From positions 27,360 to 91,359 of the forward strand of contig CALXKZ010000008.1 of the NCBI GenBank assembly GCA_944389065.1: 64,000 nucleotides of DNA. The letters are read 5' to 3'. Positions within the stretch are counted from its first letter, which is position 1. The number at the start of each line of letters is the position of its first letter. Of this stretch, positions 51,267 to 60,734 are shown piece after piece. Below the pieces are notes generated by a model that was not told the origin of the DNA, did not search any database, and worked only from the letters and a program-made list of their open reading frames with translations. Source of the stretch: an uncultured Spirochaetaceae bacterium. Its GTDB lineage: Bacteria; Spirochaetota; Spirochaetia; Sphaerochaetales; Sphaerochaetaceae. Position numbers and translations under genes: made by a program.

Positions 51267-52469
51267 ATGGCCAGAGACAAGGGCGATATCAAGCGTATGA
51301 TCGAAGAGCTTAAGGCTCTCGATACCAACAGAATGTATCTTAATGATTTCTTCCATACATGGAAGGAGAGCGATGATGAGCTTGCTGCTGTTTTCAAGGT
51401 GGCAGAGATTCTCAGGGGAATGAGGGAGAACAATATCTCTGCAAAGGTGTTCGATTCCGGTCTTGGCATATCAATCTTCCGCGATAATTCCACCAGGACA
51501 AGATTCTCATTCGCCTCGGCCTGCAATCTTCTTGGACTTGAGGTCCAGGATCTTGATGAGAAGGTTTCCCAGATTGCGCATGGCGAGACAGTCAGGGAGA
51601 CTGCGAACATGGTCTCATTCATGGCTGATGTCATCGGTATCCGCGATGATATGTATATCGGAAAGGGATATACGTACATGAAGAGCGTTGCTGATGCTGT
51701 TGATCAGGGCTATAAGGATGGAATTCTTGAGCAGAGGCCTACTCTCGTGAATCTTCAGTGCGATATCGATCATCCTACACAGTGCATGGCAGATCTTCTC
51801 CATGTGATCAATTACTTCGGTGGTGTTGATAAGCTCAAGGGCAAGAAGGTTGCAATGACATGGGCATATTCCCCGTCATATGGCAAGCCGCTTTCTGTTC
51901 CGCAGGGCGTTATCGGCCTTTTCACACGCTTCGGAATGGATGTCGTTCTCGCGCATCCTGAGGGGTATGATGTCATGGGTGATGTTGAGGAGGTTGCAAA
52001 GAAGAATGCTGCAGCTTCCGGCGGTTCCTATAAGAAGGTTTCTTCCATGGAAGAGGCATTCAAGGATGCCGATATCGTATATCCGAAGTCATGGGCTTCG
52101 TTTGCGGTGATGGAGGAGAGGACCAAGCTTGTCGGTGAAGGAAAGTTCGATGAGCTGAAGGACCTTGAGAAGAGATGCCTTGAAAACAATGCGAAATTCA
52201 AGAACTGGACGTGTACAGAAGAGCTCATGAAGACAACAAAGGATGGAAAGGCTCTCTATATGCACTGTCTCCCTGCTGATATCACAGGTGTATCCTGCAA
52301 GGAAGGAGAGGTGGAGGCCTCTGTATTCGACCGCTATCTTGATCCGCTTTATAAGGAAGCTTCCTACAAGCCATATGTTATTGCAGCGATGATCTTCCTT
52401 GCTAAGTTCAAGGATCCGTCATCCAAGCTCCAGGCTCTTCTTGACAGGGCTCAGCCCAGGATTCTGTAA
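51267..52469 (+). CDS. ygeW: Knotted carbamoyltransferase YgeW
   Basis: 400 residues of the aspartate/ornithine carbamoyltransferase superfamily. Carbamoyl-phosphate loop FRDNSTRTRFSFASACNLLG, HPTQCMADL, and late MHCLPADITG. YgeW belongs to the anaerobic urate/purine degradation set, where it is thought to transfer or phosphorolyse a ureido group of a diaminopropionate derivative and so yield carbamoyl phosphate. ATAGGAGGACGGCT precedes the ATG. It sits 16.6 kb away from ygeY but shares the operator motif. Confidence 0.94.
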   Translation: MARDKGDIKRMIEELKALDTNRMYLNDFFHTWKESDDELAAVFKVAEILRGMRENNISAKVFDSGLGISIFRDNSTRTRFSFASACNLLGLEVQDLDEKVSQIAHGETVRETANMVSFMADVIGIRDDMYIGKGYTYMKSVADAVDQGYKDGILEQRPTLVNLQCDIDHPTQCMADLLHVINYFGGVDKLKGKKVAMTWAYSPSYGKPLSVPQGVIGLFTRFGMDVVLAHPEGYDVMGDVEEVAKKNAAASGGSYKKVSSMEEAFKDADIVYPKSWASFAVMEERTKLVGEGKFDELKDLEKRCLENNAKFKNWTCTEELMKTTKDGKALYMHCLPADITGVSCKEGEVEASVFDRYLDPLYKEASYKPYVIAAMIFLAKFKDPSSKLQALLDRAQPRIL

Positions 52470-52497
52470 AGCAGGTTTTATCAATTCTGAATTCCAG

Positions 52498-52515
52498 TGG
52501 CCTCTACGGAGGCCA
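52498..52515 (+). terminator. Terminator after ygeW
   Basis: TGGCCTC-TACG-GAGGCCA, a 7-bp stem with a UACG tetraloop, followed by TTGTC. The weak T-run may allow readthrough into the YczE gene. Confidence 0.6.
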
Positions 52516-52529
52516 TTGTCATAGATATA

Positions 52530-53184
52530 ATGAGATACTCCACTGTAAGATCCAGGACTGTTCTTATGTTCTTAGGGGTTCTTGGAATGGGTATTTTCCT
52601 CTCGTTCCTGCTGAAGACCGGGTATGGAACAGATACATGCTCATTCATGAATGCTTCATTGTCATCAAGGCTGGGCATATCCCTTGGAACCGTTATGGCA
52701 TTTTCCAATATCATTCTATCACAATCAGCCGAGCTTGTATGGGGAAGGAAGTATATCGGTCTGGGAACTGTCCTCAATATGCTATGCATAGGATATATCT
52801 CCTGATTTCTGCATGATGTTGGAGGATCGCTTTCTTCCGCATGAGCTGTTCTCCATCCATCCATACAGAGAAGCAGTCTTCATCGGCGCATTGTTCTTTT
52901 TTCTTCTATCAGTATCTTTGTATATGAACTCTAGATCCGGGCTGTCTCCATTTGACTCTGTCCCGACAATAATCAGCAGCAAGCTCAATCTGCCTTTCTT
53001 TGCTGTGAGGATGTGCTGGGATTTCGCAGCAATACTTGTCGGAGTTATTGCAGGAGGAGTGTTGACAATCGGCACTGTGATCCTTGCATTCACTATCGGG
53101 CCCGCTGTCTCCTTTATAGGAAGAATCATGTTCATGATTAAGGCCATCCCCGGAGAGATGACCTTAGGATTTCTTCTCAGTTAA
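52530..53184 (+). pseudogene. YczE/YitT-like membrane protein interrupted by a +1 frame break
   Basis: Two reading frames make one typical YczE protein of about 217 residues. The first (ATG 52530 to TGA 52803) has RTVLMFLGVLGMGIFLSFLL, GYGTDTCSFM and LNMLCIGYIS. The second continues at once with DFCMMLEDRFLP and carries the last three helices (GALFFFLLSVSLYMN, GLSPFDSVPTIIS). Skipping the single T at 52803 joins them exactly: TCC-(T)-GAT. It could be a mutation, an assembly error or programmed +1 shifting. Starts at 52566 or 52497 are also open. It overlaps the convergent aminotransferase gene by 8 bases. Confidence 0.7.
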
Positions 53185-54358
53185 GTATGTCCTTCAGCTT
53201 TGAAAGGCGCTCAAGTGCTTGGTCCAGCGTCTCTTTTGAACGGGCGAAGTGAAGTCTTATGAGATTGTTTATATTCTCCCTGAAGAAACTGGAGCCAGGC
53301 ACTGCTGCCACTCCGATATTCTCCACCATCCATTCGCAGAACTGAAGATCTGTCCATCCGCTGAACTGAGGAAGATCAAGGAAGTCCTGGATGTCGACAA
53401 GAACGAAGTAGGAACCCTGCGGTACATTATGCTTGAGCCCGATTCTGTCGAGACCTTTCAGGAAGTAATCCCTCTTCTCCGTATATAGTGCACCCAGCTT
53501 CTCATAGTAGCTTTCAGGCATCGTGAGTCCTGCAACTGCGGCTTCCTGCAGAGGTGCTGCTGCACCTACTGTAAGAAAGTCATGGACTTTCTTCGCAGCT
53601 TCTATCACATTCTCTGGCCCGATAAGGTATCCAAGCCTCCATCCTGTTATCGAATAGGTCTTCGAAAGGGAATTGCATGTGATTGTATGGTCGAACATTC
53701 CAGGAAGGGATGCTGCTGCTATATGCACATTAGGAGCATAGATGATGTGCTCATATACCTCATCTGTCACAACGAATGCATCGTACTTCAGTGCAAGCTT
53801 TCCGATAGCAGTAAGTTCTTCTTCTGTGAAGACCTTTCCGCATGGATTCGATGGATTGCAGACTATTATGGCCTTTGCTCCTGCCTTGAATCCCTCTTCG
53901 ATTCTATTGATATCAAAGGAATATGCAGGAGGAACAAGCGGAATGAAGATAGGCTCTGCTCCTGAAAGGATCGCATCTGCACCGTAGTTCTCATAGAAAG
54001 GTGAGAATACCATGACCTTATCCCCAGGATTGCATATTGTCATCATCGCGCACATCATTGCTTCTGTACCACCGCATGTGACAACGATCTCCGTTTCCGG
54101 ATTGATCTTTCTCTTAATCGCTCTCTCCGCCTTTTTGGCAAGAGCCTCACGGAAGTTCTCTGCACCGAAGGTCACTGAATACTGGTGAGGGCCTGCATAT
54201 GCGGCTTTGCTGAGCGCATCAAGAAGAGGCTTGGGCGGGTCGAAGTCCGGGAAGCCCTGTGAGAGATTGATGCTTCCCGGTTTTGCATCGCTTATACGTG
54301 TCATACGTCTTATGACGGAATCGGTGAATGTCCCGACTCTTCTGCTAAGTTCTGGCAT
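53177..54358 (-). CDS. Class I/II aminotransferase (AspC-like)
   Basis: 393 residues, fold-type I PLP enzyme. NLSQGFPDFDPPKPL at the N-terminus, VTCGGTEAMM, NPSNPCGKVFTEEEL, PLP lysine in NSLSKTYSITGWRLGY, and the C-terminal substrate-carboxylate Arg region (NLIRLHFARS). Probably acts on aspartate, aromatic or methionine-type amino acids. Last gene in the ABC importer-larA operon, suggesting entry of the imported amino acid into keto-acid metabolism. Confidence 0.92.
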   Translation of the reverse strand: MPELSRRVGTFTDSVIRRMTRISDAKPGSINLSQGFPDFDPPKPLLDALSKAAYAGPHQYSVTFGAENFREALAKKAERAIKRKINPETEIVVTCGGTEAMMCAMMTICNPGDKVMVFSPFYENYGADAILSGAEPIFIPLVPPAYSFDINRIEEGFKAGAKAIIVCNPSNPCGKVFTEEELTAIGKLALKYDAFVVTDEVYEHIIYAPNVHIAAASLPGMFDHTITCNSLSKTYSITGWRLGYLIGPENVIEAAKKVHDFLTVGAAAPLQEAAVAGLTMPESYYEKLGALYTEKRDYFLKGLDRIGLKHNVPQGSYFVLVDIQDFLDLPQFSGWTDLQFCEWMVENIGVAAVPGSSFFRENINNLIRLHFARSKETLDQALERLSKLKDILN

Positions 54359-54371
54359 ATTGTCTCCTCAT

Positions 54372-55652
54372 TCAGTTTTCCACAACCTCAGGCAGTACAG
54401 TTGAGCCTGTAGGTATAACATAGATTGATTTTCCATCAAGATCTGCATCGCTCATAAGCTTATCAAGATCGCTGTATGCCTTGATTCCCATGGGAGCGAC
54501 AGTTTCTGCTGAAATCGATGAATACATAAGAATCCGGAATCTGTGTGCCTGCTCGCAGTTCAGGAAGAATATGTAGCCTCCTACTGTGAAGTTCTCCCTC
54601 AGCTCACTCTCGAAGGTGCCATTGACAAGAGGCTTTATCCAATCGAAGTAATCAGGGCTTCCTCCGCCATTGCGTCCTTCAAGAAGGAGAATGAGCGTTC
54701 CTCCGTCCTTTAGCGCGGAAATGACGTTGTCAACAGCTTTGGTTCCTTGATAAAGCGATTCATCTTTTGGAAAGCCTCCACAGCTTGTGATTACAACATC
54801 TGCCTTTTCTTTTACAGGTACTGTATAGATCCTCCTTACCTCATCACATGCGGCAAGCCATGATTTTTCCCAGTGTCCTGCATAGATTGAGGCAAGACGG
54901 AATTCCGTATCAGTGACAAGCGTGATCATGAACAGGTTCTTCATCATGCCTGCCGCTTCAAGCATGTCCTCATTGAGCGGATTGCTATTTAAGACGCCAT
55001 TGCCGATAGCGGGATTCGTGATGAACTTATCTGGAGCAAGGCTATAAGCATGATTGTGTTTTATCGTATCCAGCCCTGAGATTCCTGGCAGGATGCTCTT
55101 CCTTCCTCCACCGAAACCTGCCATCACATGATACGTTGCAGCACCAAGGCAGATTACCAGATCAGCCTCTGCTGCATCCTTGTTCACCCTGACTTCAGTT
55201 CCATAGCTGGTTGTCCCAAGATAGACAAGGTCATCTGCTCTGCAGTCGTGATTAACAGTCCTTACCTTGTCGAATATATCTGAAGTGACCAGGGTCCTCA
55301 GTTCCTCTTCTGTTCCTCCGATGTGCGTTCCAGTGGCGATTACGATCTCGAGATCGGAACAGGTTTTTCCGCATCGTTCTGTGAGATACCCAACGATGAG
55401 CGGAACTATTATATCCTGCCTCATCCAGAAGCGGGTCATGTCGCTGACGACAATGACGATCTTCGATGCCTTTGAGGCAATGCTTTCAAGTGGTGCTGAT
55501 TCAATCGGATTGTCCAGAGATGAGTACAATGCCCCTTTTATATCATCAAGAGGCTTTGTCTCATGTCCTTCGATCACATCTATGATCTGACTCTCTTCAA
55601 TTGGGAGCGTGACTGTGGTGCTTCCATACCTGAATTGAAAATCCTTTTTCAT
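54372..55652 (-). CDS. larA: LarA-type nickel-pincer racemase
   Basis: 426 residues of the lactate racemase family, which use the nickel pincer nucleotide cofactor. Seen: SDMTRFWM (DxTR), IATGTHIGG (His), TYHVMAGFGGGRKSILPGI with the cofactor-linking Lys, and HNHAYSL (His). The family racemises several 2-hydroxy acids besides lactate. The position between an amino-acid importer and an aminotransferase argues against plain lactate (inference). The cofactor genes larB, larC and larE are not in the window. Confidence 0.9.
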   Translation of the reverse strand: MKKDFQFRYGSTTVTLPIEESQIIDVIEGHETKPLDDIKGALYSSLDNPIESAPLESIASKASKIVIVVSDMTRFWMRQDIIVPLIVGYLTERCGKTCSDLEIVIATGTHIGGTEEELRTLVTSDIFDKVRTVNHDCRADDLVYLGTTSYGTEVRVNKDAAEADLVICLGAATYHVMAGFGGGRKSILPGISGLDTIKHNHAYSLAPDKFITNPAIGNGVLNSNPLNEDMLEAAGMMKNLFMITLVTDTEFRLASIYAGHWEKSWLAACDEVRRIYTVPVKEKADVVITSCGGFPKDESLYQGTKAVDNVISALKDGGTLILLLEGRNGGGSPDYFDWIKPLVNGTFESELRENFTVGGYIFFLNCEQAHRFRILMYSSISAETVAPMGIKAYSDLDKLMSDADLDGKSIYVIPTGSTVLPEVVEN

Positions 55653-55660
55653 TGAATACC

Positions 55661-56398
55661 TCAGAGAACCTTCTGCAGAAAGCTTATAAGACGGGGGCTA
55701 TGAGGATCATCGAAGAACTCATCGGCGGTCCTGTCTTCATCGATTTTTCCTCCATCGAGGAAGAGGATTCTGTCGCTTACCTCTCTGGCAAAACGCATCT
55801 CATGTGTGACGATCAGCATCGTCATTCCATCAAAGGCAAGCTGCTTGATTACATCCAGGACTTCTCCGATCATCTCTGGGTCGAGTGCGGATGTAGGCTC
55901 ATCGAAAAGCATCAGCTCAGGTTCCATCATCAGGGATCTTACGATTGCGATTCTCTGTTTCTGTCCGCCTGAGAGCTGAGCCGGATATGCATTGACTTTA
56001 TCCTCAAGACCCATGCGCTTCAGAAAGCCGAGAGCTTTCTCCTCTGCCTCTTCCTGGCTCTTTCCTTTGATTCTCATCGGAGCAATGGTGAGATTCTTCA
56101 TCACATTCATGTTGTTGAAGAGATTGAAGTGCTGGAAGACCATGCCGATCTTCTGCCTCTGCACGTTGATGTCAGCATCTCTGGAGCAGAGATCCGTGCC
56201 GTTGAATATGATTTTTCCTGATGTCGGCATTTCAAGAAGGTTGAGACAGCGCAGGAATGTGCTCTTTCCGCCACCGGATGGTCCTATGATGGATACAACC
56301 TGCTTCTCCTTGAAATCCGCGGAGATGTCATTCAATACATTGAGATTGCCGAAGCTCTTGCAGAGGTTCCTGACCTGAATGATGTTATTTCCTTCCAT
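55661..56398 (-). CDS. Polar amino acid ABC transporter ATP-binding protein
   Basis: 245 residues. Walker A GPSGGGKST, LSGGQKQRIAIVRSLM, Walker B LMLFDEPTSALDPEM, and the H-loop VTHEMRFAREVSDR, as in GlnQ/HisP/ArtP. It overlaps the permease gene by 14 bases. Confidence 0.94.
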   Translation of the reverse strand: MEGNNIIQVRNLCKSFGNLNVLNDISADFKEKQVVSIIGPSGGGKSTFLRCLNLLEMPTSGKIIFNGTDLCSRDADINVQRQKIGMVFQHFNLFNNMNVMKNLTIAPMRIKGKSQEEAEEKALGFLKRMGLEDKVNAYPAQLSGGQKQRIAIVRSLMMEPELMLFDEPTSALDPEMIGEVLDVIKQLAFDGMTMLIVTHEMRFAREVSDRILFLDGGKIDEDRTADEFFDDPHSPRLISFLQKVL

Positions 56399-57080
56399 GC
56401 TTCATCCTCTTTTCAAGTAATGCGACTAGGCGGCTGCTGATGAATGTCAGGATAAAATACAGACATGCGGCAACCGCAAGACATGGCAGACTCCTGTAGG
56501 TTAGGGCAATGACTCCATTTGTTCCATACATCAGGTCGGAGATTCCTATGACAGAAACGATAGAAGACTCTTTGATGACTGTGACGAATTCATTGCCAAG
56601 AGCAGGCAGGATATTCCTTATTGCCTGGGGCAGGATCACAAGTCTCATCGATTCGCCATATTTGAATCCGATGCTTCTCGCCGCTTCCATCTGGCCTTCA
56701 TCCACGGACTGTATACCCGATCTGATGACTTCTGCGACATATGCACAGCTGTTTATGCTCATTGCGACGATTCCTGCCATGAATCTTGAGAAGTTGGGAA
56801 TCCATGGGATATCAGGGAACTCGATGCCTACCATCGGAAGTCCATAGAAGATGAACATCAGCTGGACCATCAGCGGTGTTCCGCGGACGAATTCAATGTA
56901 CGCGACAGCAATCCATTTCAGTGGTTTTATCCTGCACATTCTCATGATTGCCATCAAAGTGCCGAAGACCACCCCCAGCACGACGCTCATGGCGGCGATG
57001 ATGAGGGTGTTCTTCACACCTTCGAGAAAATACGGATAATACCGCTGCAGTATAACTACAATCTGCTCGAAGAAGCCCAT
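56385..57080 (-). CDS. Polar amino acid ABC transporter permease
   Basis: 231 residues with five or so membrane helices and the HisM/GlnP-type EAA loop (EAARSIGFKYGESMRLVILPQAIRN). YIEFVRGTPLMVQL is the usual family motif. Second gene of the importer set. Confidence 0.94.
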   Translation of the reverse strand: MGFFEQIVVILQRYYPYFLEGVKNTLIIAAMSVVLGVVFGTLMAIMRMCRIKPLKWIAVAYIEFVRGTPLMVQLMFIFYGLPMVGIEFPDIPWIPNFSRFMAGIVAMSINSCAYVAEVIRSGIQSVDEGQMEAARSIGFKYGESMRLVILPQAIRNILPALGNEFVTVIKESSIVSVIGISDLMYGTNGVIALTYRSLPCLAVAACLYFILTFISSRLVALLEKRMKHGRK

Positions 57081-57082
57081 AA

Positions 57083-57898
57083 TCAGAGACCGAGTTCCTT
57101 CTGAAGTGCGACAGCGTCATTATATGCCTGTGTATATGACCCATCTGCAACAACTCTTTCCACGACCTTGTTGATTTCAGCAAGAAGATCCGGATTGCCT
57201 TTCTGTACGACAATTGACTTTCCGAAGGTTGCTTCTTTGGAATCAAATGTGTAATTTGCCTTCACAAGCTTTCCATCGCTGGATGCGATGATTGAGTCAC
57301 CTACGGCAGCATCAACGACAAGCCCTGCGATATTCCCGTTCTGTACTTCGATTGCAAGCTCTGGATACTTTGCAAGCTCGAATAGCTCTGCATCCGGCAT
57401 TGCTTTTACAATCAGCTGGGACTGGATCGTTCCTCTCTGTGCACCGACTTTAAGACCTGCAACGGATTCCGGTGTTGTATAGACATCCTCATTGCCTGCT
57501 GCAACGACAAGATACTGCAGGCTCTCTTCATATATTGCGGAGAAATCAATGACTTCAGCTCTCTCTGGAGTGTTTGTGAATGCAGCGATACCGAGATCGA
57601 CCTGTCCTGACTGTACAGCTGGGATGATTCCATCGAATGCCATATCTACAATCTCAAGCTTAACTCCAAGCGCTTCGGCAATCTCATTTGCAAGGAACAT
57701 GTCACATCCAACGATATTGGCATTCATATCCTTGAATTCATAAGGAGCATACTGGGCTTCGGTTCCTACGATGAGCCTTCCTCTCTCCTTTATATCTGCA
57801 AGGACGGTTCCATTTTCCTTTGAGCCGGATGCAAAGACTGCAGCGGAGACAGCCAAGAGAACAAACATGATACCAACAACTTTAATGAATTTCTTCAT
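57083..57898 (-). CDS. Polar amino acid ABC transporter substrate-binding protein
   Basis: About 271 residues, signal peptide (GIMFVLLAVSAAVFASGS), then a type II periplasmic-binding fold: RLIVGTEAQYAPYEFKD, VDMAFDGIIPAVQSGQVDLG, FTNTPERAEVIDFS. Family SBP_bac_3 (glutamine, arginine, cystine and others). AAAGGAG precedes the start; GTG 57901 is an alternative. A TTGAAT, 18 bases, TATAAA promoter lies about 40-70 bases upstream. Confidence 0.93.
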   Translation of the reverse strand: MKKFIKVVGIMFVLLAVSAAVFASGSKENGTVLADIKERGRLIVGTEAQYAPYEFKDMNANIVGCDMFLANEIAEALGVKLEIVDMAFDGIIPAVQSGQVDLGIAAFTNTPERAEVIDFSAIYEESLQYLVVAAGNEDVYTTPESVAGLKVGAQRGTIQSQLIVKAMPDAELFELAKYPELAIEVQNGNIAGLVVDAAVGDSIIASSDGKLVKANYTFDSKEATFGKSIVVQKGNPDLLAEINKVVERVVADGSYTQAYNDAVALQKELGL

Positions 57899-58150
57899 CA
57901 CAAATTCTCCTTTGGATAAATTCGTGAATATTTATACATAGATTCAGGATTATTATTCAATAGCAAAAACGCTTTATCTTGACAATTTTCTTAGGGATTA
58001 ACCGATTCTGCTTAAGGTGATGCAGGTGATATATGAGAAAATCATATTTAGATGTGCAATCTGCATAAATATGCATGTATGTGTTTAATGAAATAAGGGC
58101 TCCTGTGTATGACATGAAACCTTATTCCTGCTTATATTCCCTGGAAAACA
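57899..58150. promoter_or_regulatory. Intergenic region upstream of the ABC importer operon
   Basis: A 252-base gap. On the minus strand it contains TTGAAT, an 18-base spacer and TATAAA before the substrate-binding gene. At 58141-58161 CTGGAAAA/TTTTCCAG forms an 8-bp hairpin over the stop codon of the next gene, a possible terminator. Nothing else was recognised. Confidence 0.45.
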
Positions 58151-59056
58151 TCATTTTCCAGCTAGCATCTTCTCAATATTGTCCAGGACTTTCCTGCTCA
58201 TCAGGTCGTATGCTTCTTCTGTCATCCCTGCAGATACATCCGGGCATAGGACATTTATTCTGTCCTTCACATCCTCGTAGATATCTCCAACACCGCCTGA
58301 TGTATCTGATATGAATGTATTGCTGTCATCAAGGATCCAGTTCTTGAGCGCTGCCATATCAGATGCAGGGCCTATCGATGTGTTGATCATTATCTTTCCA
58401 TTGCCAAGGTGGCGGAATTCTTCCTCATTGAGGAGAATCACACCTTTGTTCAGACATGTGATCACAACTTCTGACTGCTCAAGCAGTGCATGAAGAGGTT
58501 TGTAGTGCATGCCTTCTTCCTCGCATTCATTCTTGACCGAGCGGGCATAGTATGATATTTCCGCGCCCATATTTCTGAGAAGCCTTGCCGTCATCTGCCC
58601 GCTTGTCCCAAAGCCGACAAATCCGATCTTAAGTCCTGTTATCTCCTTGGGCCTGCTTCTCCACATCGGCCAGTCATATCCATGAAGGACCCTAACAAGA
58701 GAATATACAACGAATTCCGTAACGCCTTTATCACCATAGTCCCTGATTCCATATACGGTTATTCCATGCTTTTCGGCGTAATCGATATCCACATTGGCGC
58801 TCTCTTTTGAGTAAAGGGAACAGCACATGCCTACATATTTCAGCTCCCTGCATTCTGCAAGAACAGATGCGGGGACTCGTGGCTGTGTTCTTACAAGGAC
58901 TGCATCAGCATCCGCAATCATTTCCACAAGCTCTTCTTCGCTCTCTGGAAGAGTATCAAAGCGTATGATCTCTGAAGCATAGTCATTGAGCTTTTCCTCT
59001 GCCCATGGCTGGAGGCCAATTGGGCCGGCTTCAACAAGTTTCCTGAATTTCCTCAT
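58151..59056 (-). CDS. D-isomer-specific 2-hydroxyacid dehydrogenase
   Basis: 301 residues. NAD-binding GFVGFGTSGQMTARLLRNMGAE, the substrate-loop VLVRTQPRVPASVL, and NTSIGPASD. The usual catalytic Arg-Glu-His triad is not obvious at the C-terminal end (SDTSGGVGDIYEDV), so activity may be unusual. AAAGGAGCCGAT precedes ATG 59056. It lies 10 bases after the aspartate-dehydrogenase-like gene. Confidence 0.88.
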   Translation of the reverse strand: MRKFRKLVEAGPIGLQPWAEEKLNDYASEIIRFDTLPESEEELVEMIADADAVLVRTQPRVPASVLAECRELKYVGMCCSLYSKESANVDIDYAEKHGITVYGIRDYGDKGVTEFVVYSLVRVLHGYDWPMWRSRPKEITGLKIGFVGFGTSGQMTARLLRNMGAEISYYARSVKNECEEEGMHYKPLHALLEQSEVVITCLNKGVILLNEEEFRHLGNGKIMINTSIGPASDMAALKNWILDDSNTFISDTSGGVGDIYEDVKDRINVLCPDVSAGMTEEAYDLMSRKVLDNIEKMLAGK

Positions 59057-59066
59057 ATCGGCTCCT

Positions 59067-59858
59067 TTAGAAGAAAACCATTGATGATGAGAGATTCCTC
59101 ATCAGTGCAACGGCAGACCATGCCGCAATATCGCTATTGGCGGAATAGATATCGGCAACAGCCTTGAGGCCTTCTGTCTCAACGGTGATGCAATGGTCGT
59201 CTCCTATGAAACCCGGGACGCTTGTAATCTCCGCCTTTGCGCTATCAGGGCCGATGGTCGCAAGTGCAGATGCGACAGCTACATTGACTTTCGTAGGGAG
59301 CAGTGCAATAGCATCTGCTGTTGAACCGGAGAATACCGTCTTCTCCATATTCTGCAGCTCATCAGAATACAGCGGAGTATTCTTAAGGGAGTTCGGCCCC
59401 TTATGCGTATGTATTCCAGCCTTTATATCCCAGCCATTCACTTCTGCCATCAGCGCAATAGTTCTTAGAACATCAAAGCCGCCAACAGCGCCTGAAGGTA
59501 TGAATATCCTGGCTCCGCTTCTTTCTGCAGCTGACAATGCCTCGTCCTTGAAAGCACTGTCAGCGAATGCTCCGATTGACAGAGGTATTATGCTGATTCC
59601 ATTATCCAGTGCCTTGAGTGCAAAATCCTTCAAAAGGGCAATTGAAGCTGTCTCAATGATATAATCAGGTTTCTGCGCGATAACCTCATCCATTGAGGAG
59701 AGAGCCTTTGCCTCTGTTCCTTTTACAAGCGTTTCTGCATCTTCTGCTTTCCTGGAATAAGCAGCTATAAGCTTATAATCCTTTAGCAACCCATTTATAT
59801 ATGCTTCGCGTACAATCTTCCCAAGATGGCCGCATCCCGCAATTGCGAATGTCTTCAT
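59067..59858 (-). CDS. Aspartate dehydrogenase-like protein (NadX family)
   Basis: 263 residues. Rossmann AIAGCGHLGKIVREAYINGL, then IPSGAVGGFDVLRTIALM, GIHTHKGPNSLKNTPLYS, TKVNVAVASALATIGPD and the closing DIYSANSDIAAWSAVALMRN. This matches L-aspartate dehydrogenase and relatives, which deaminate aspartate or aminate oxaloacetate. GGAGGATAT precedes ATG 59858; the frame is open 114 bases further upstream. No nadA or nadB is adjacent, so a role in amino-acid catabolism is more likely than in NAD synthesis. Confidence 0.87.
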   Translation of the reverse strand: MKTFAIAGCGHLGKIVREAYINGLLKDYKLIAAYSRKAEDAETLVKGTEAKALSSMDEVIAQKPDYIIETASIALLKDFALKALDNGISIIPLSIGAFADSAFKDEALSAAERSGARIFIPSGAVGGFDVLRTIALMAEVNGWDIKAGIHTHKGPNSLKNTPLYSDELQNMEKTVFSGSTADAIALLPTKVNVAVASALATIGPDSAKAEITSVPGFIGDDHCITVETEGLKAVADIYSANSDIAAWSAVALMRNLSSSMVFF

Positions 59859-60084
59859 ATATCCTCCATTACTATGTCTATACTTTCTCAGAAAAGAGGA
59901 GAAAGGGAAAGACGGGCATGAAAGAATATAGAGGGAAGAAAGCTGGATATCATGCAGTTGAAAAAGAAACACCAGGACTTCTGCATCTTATACATCCAGG
60001 AGTAATATGCAATAATTGAATCCGGACTCTTTTCGGTTACTGGCCAGAGAAGATATGAATGCATGATCAGGGAATGGAAGGTAT

Positions 60085-60573
60085 ATGAATAGTAAATTCT
60101 GTCAGGAATGCGGGACAGCGTTGGTTGATAAGTATCTGGAAAATGAAGGGATGATTCCTTTCTGCCCCAAATGCAATCAGTATCGTTTCCCCATGTACAA
60201 TGTTGCTGTAAGCATGATTGTGATCAATAAGAAGACCGATAGGATATTGCTGATAAAGCAATATGGAAGGCCGTTCTTTATTCTTGTTGCAGGATATGTG
60301 AACCGGACAGAGCAGCTGGAGCATGCTGTTGCCAGAGAGATAAAGGAAGAAACAGGAATGACTGTATCTTCAATCAGATTCAATAGAACAAGATTCTTTG
60401 AACCCTCAGATACTCTGATGTGCAATTTCACAGCGTTTGTGGATGATGACAGCGAGCTTTGCATCAATGAGGAAATTGATTCCTATGAATGGTTTTCAAA
60501 GGAAGAGGCTAGGAAGAATATAAAACCTGGCAGCCTTGCTGAGTACTTTCTCGATTCGTATCTGGATGAATAG
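60085..60573 (+). CDS. Nudix hydrolase with N-terminal zinc ribbon
   Basis: 162 residues. Zinc ribbon CQECGTA...CPKCNQY at residues 6-32, then a complete Nudix box: G, five residues, E, seven residues, REIKEETGM. The layout is that of the NudC half (NADH pyrophosphatase family), but shorter and without the typical SQPWPFP tail motif, so the substrate is uncertain. GGAATGGAAGG precedes the ATG. Confidence 0.88.
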   Translation: MNSKFCQECGTALVDKYLENEGMIPFCPKCNQYRFPMYNVAVSMIVINKKTDRILLIKQYGRPFFILVAGYVNRTEQLEHAVAREIKEETGMTVSSIRFNRTRFFEPSDTLMCNFTAFVDDDSELCINEEIDSYEWFSKEEARKNIKPGSLAEYFLDSYLDE

Positions 60574-60734
60574 CCTTGAGTCATCTGGCGTTACCCGCCA
60601 TGTGGAAGCAGTTATGCTCTCAGAATTCAATAATCTCAAAGCGTTACTTTGATATCTCTTGAGAATTTTAAAGTAAGACTTTGATTTTTACTCTTGCTCT
60701 TCTCGTTATTTTCCTTATAAATTCCTAGTCTTAT

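Noticed and set aside
52803..52805. In-frame TGA of the YczE gene as selenocysteine
   Set aside because: Continuing in the same frame after TGA meets another stop within 12 codons and does not give the family sequence; the homologous part is in the +1 frame.
59919..60020. 33-codon reading frame with a purine-rich stretch upstream, before the Nudix gene
   Set aside because: No domain, poor composition, and it lies in a divergent promoter region; probably chance.
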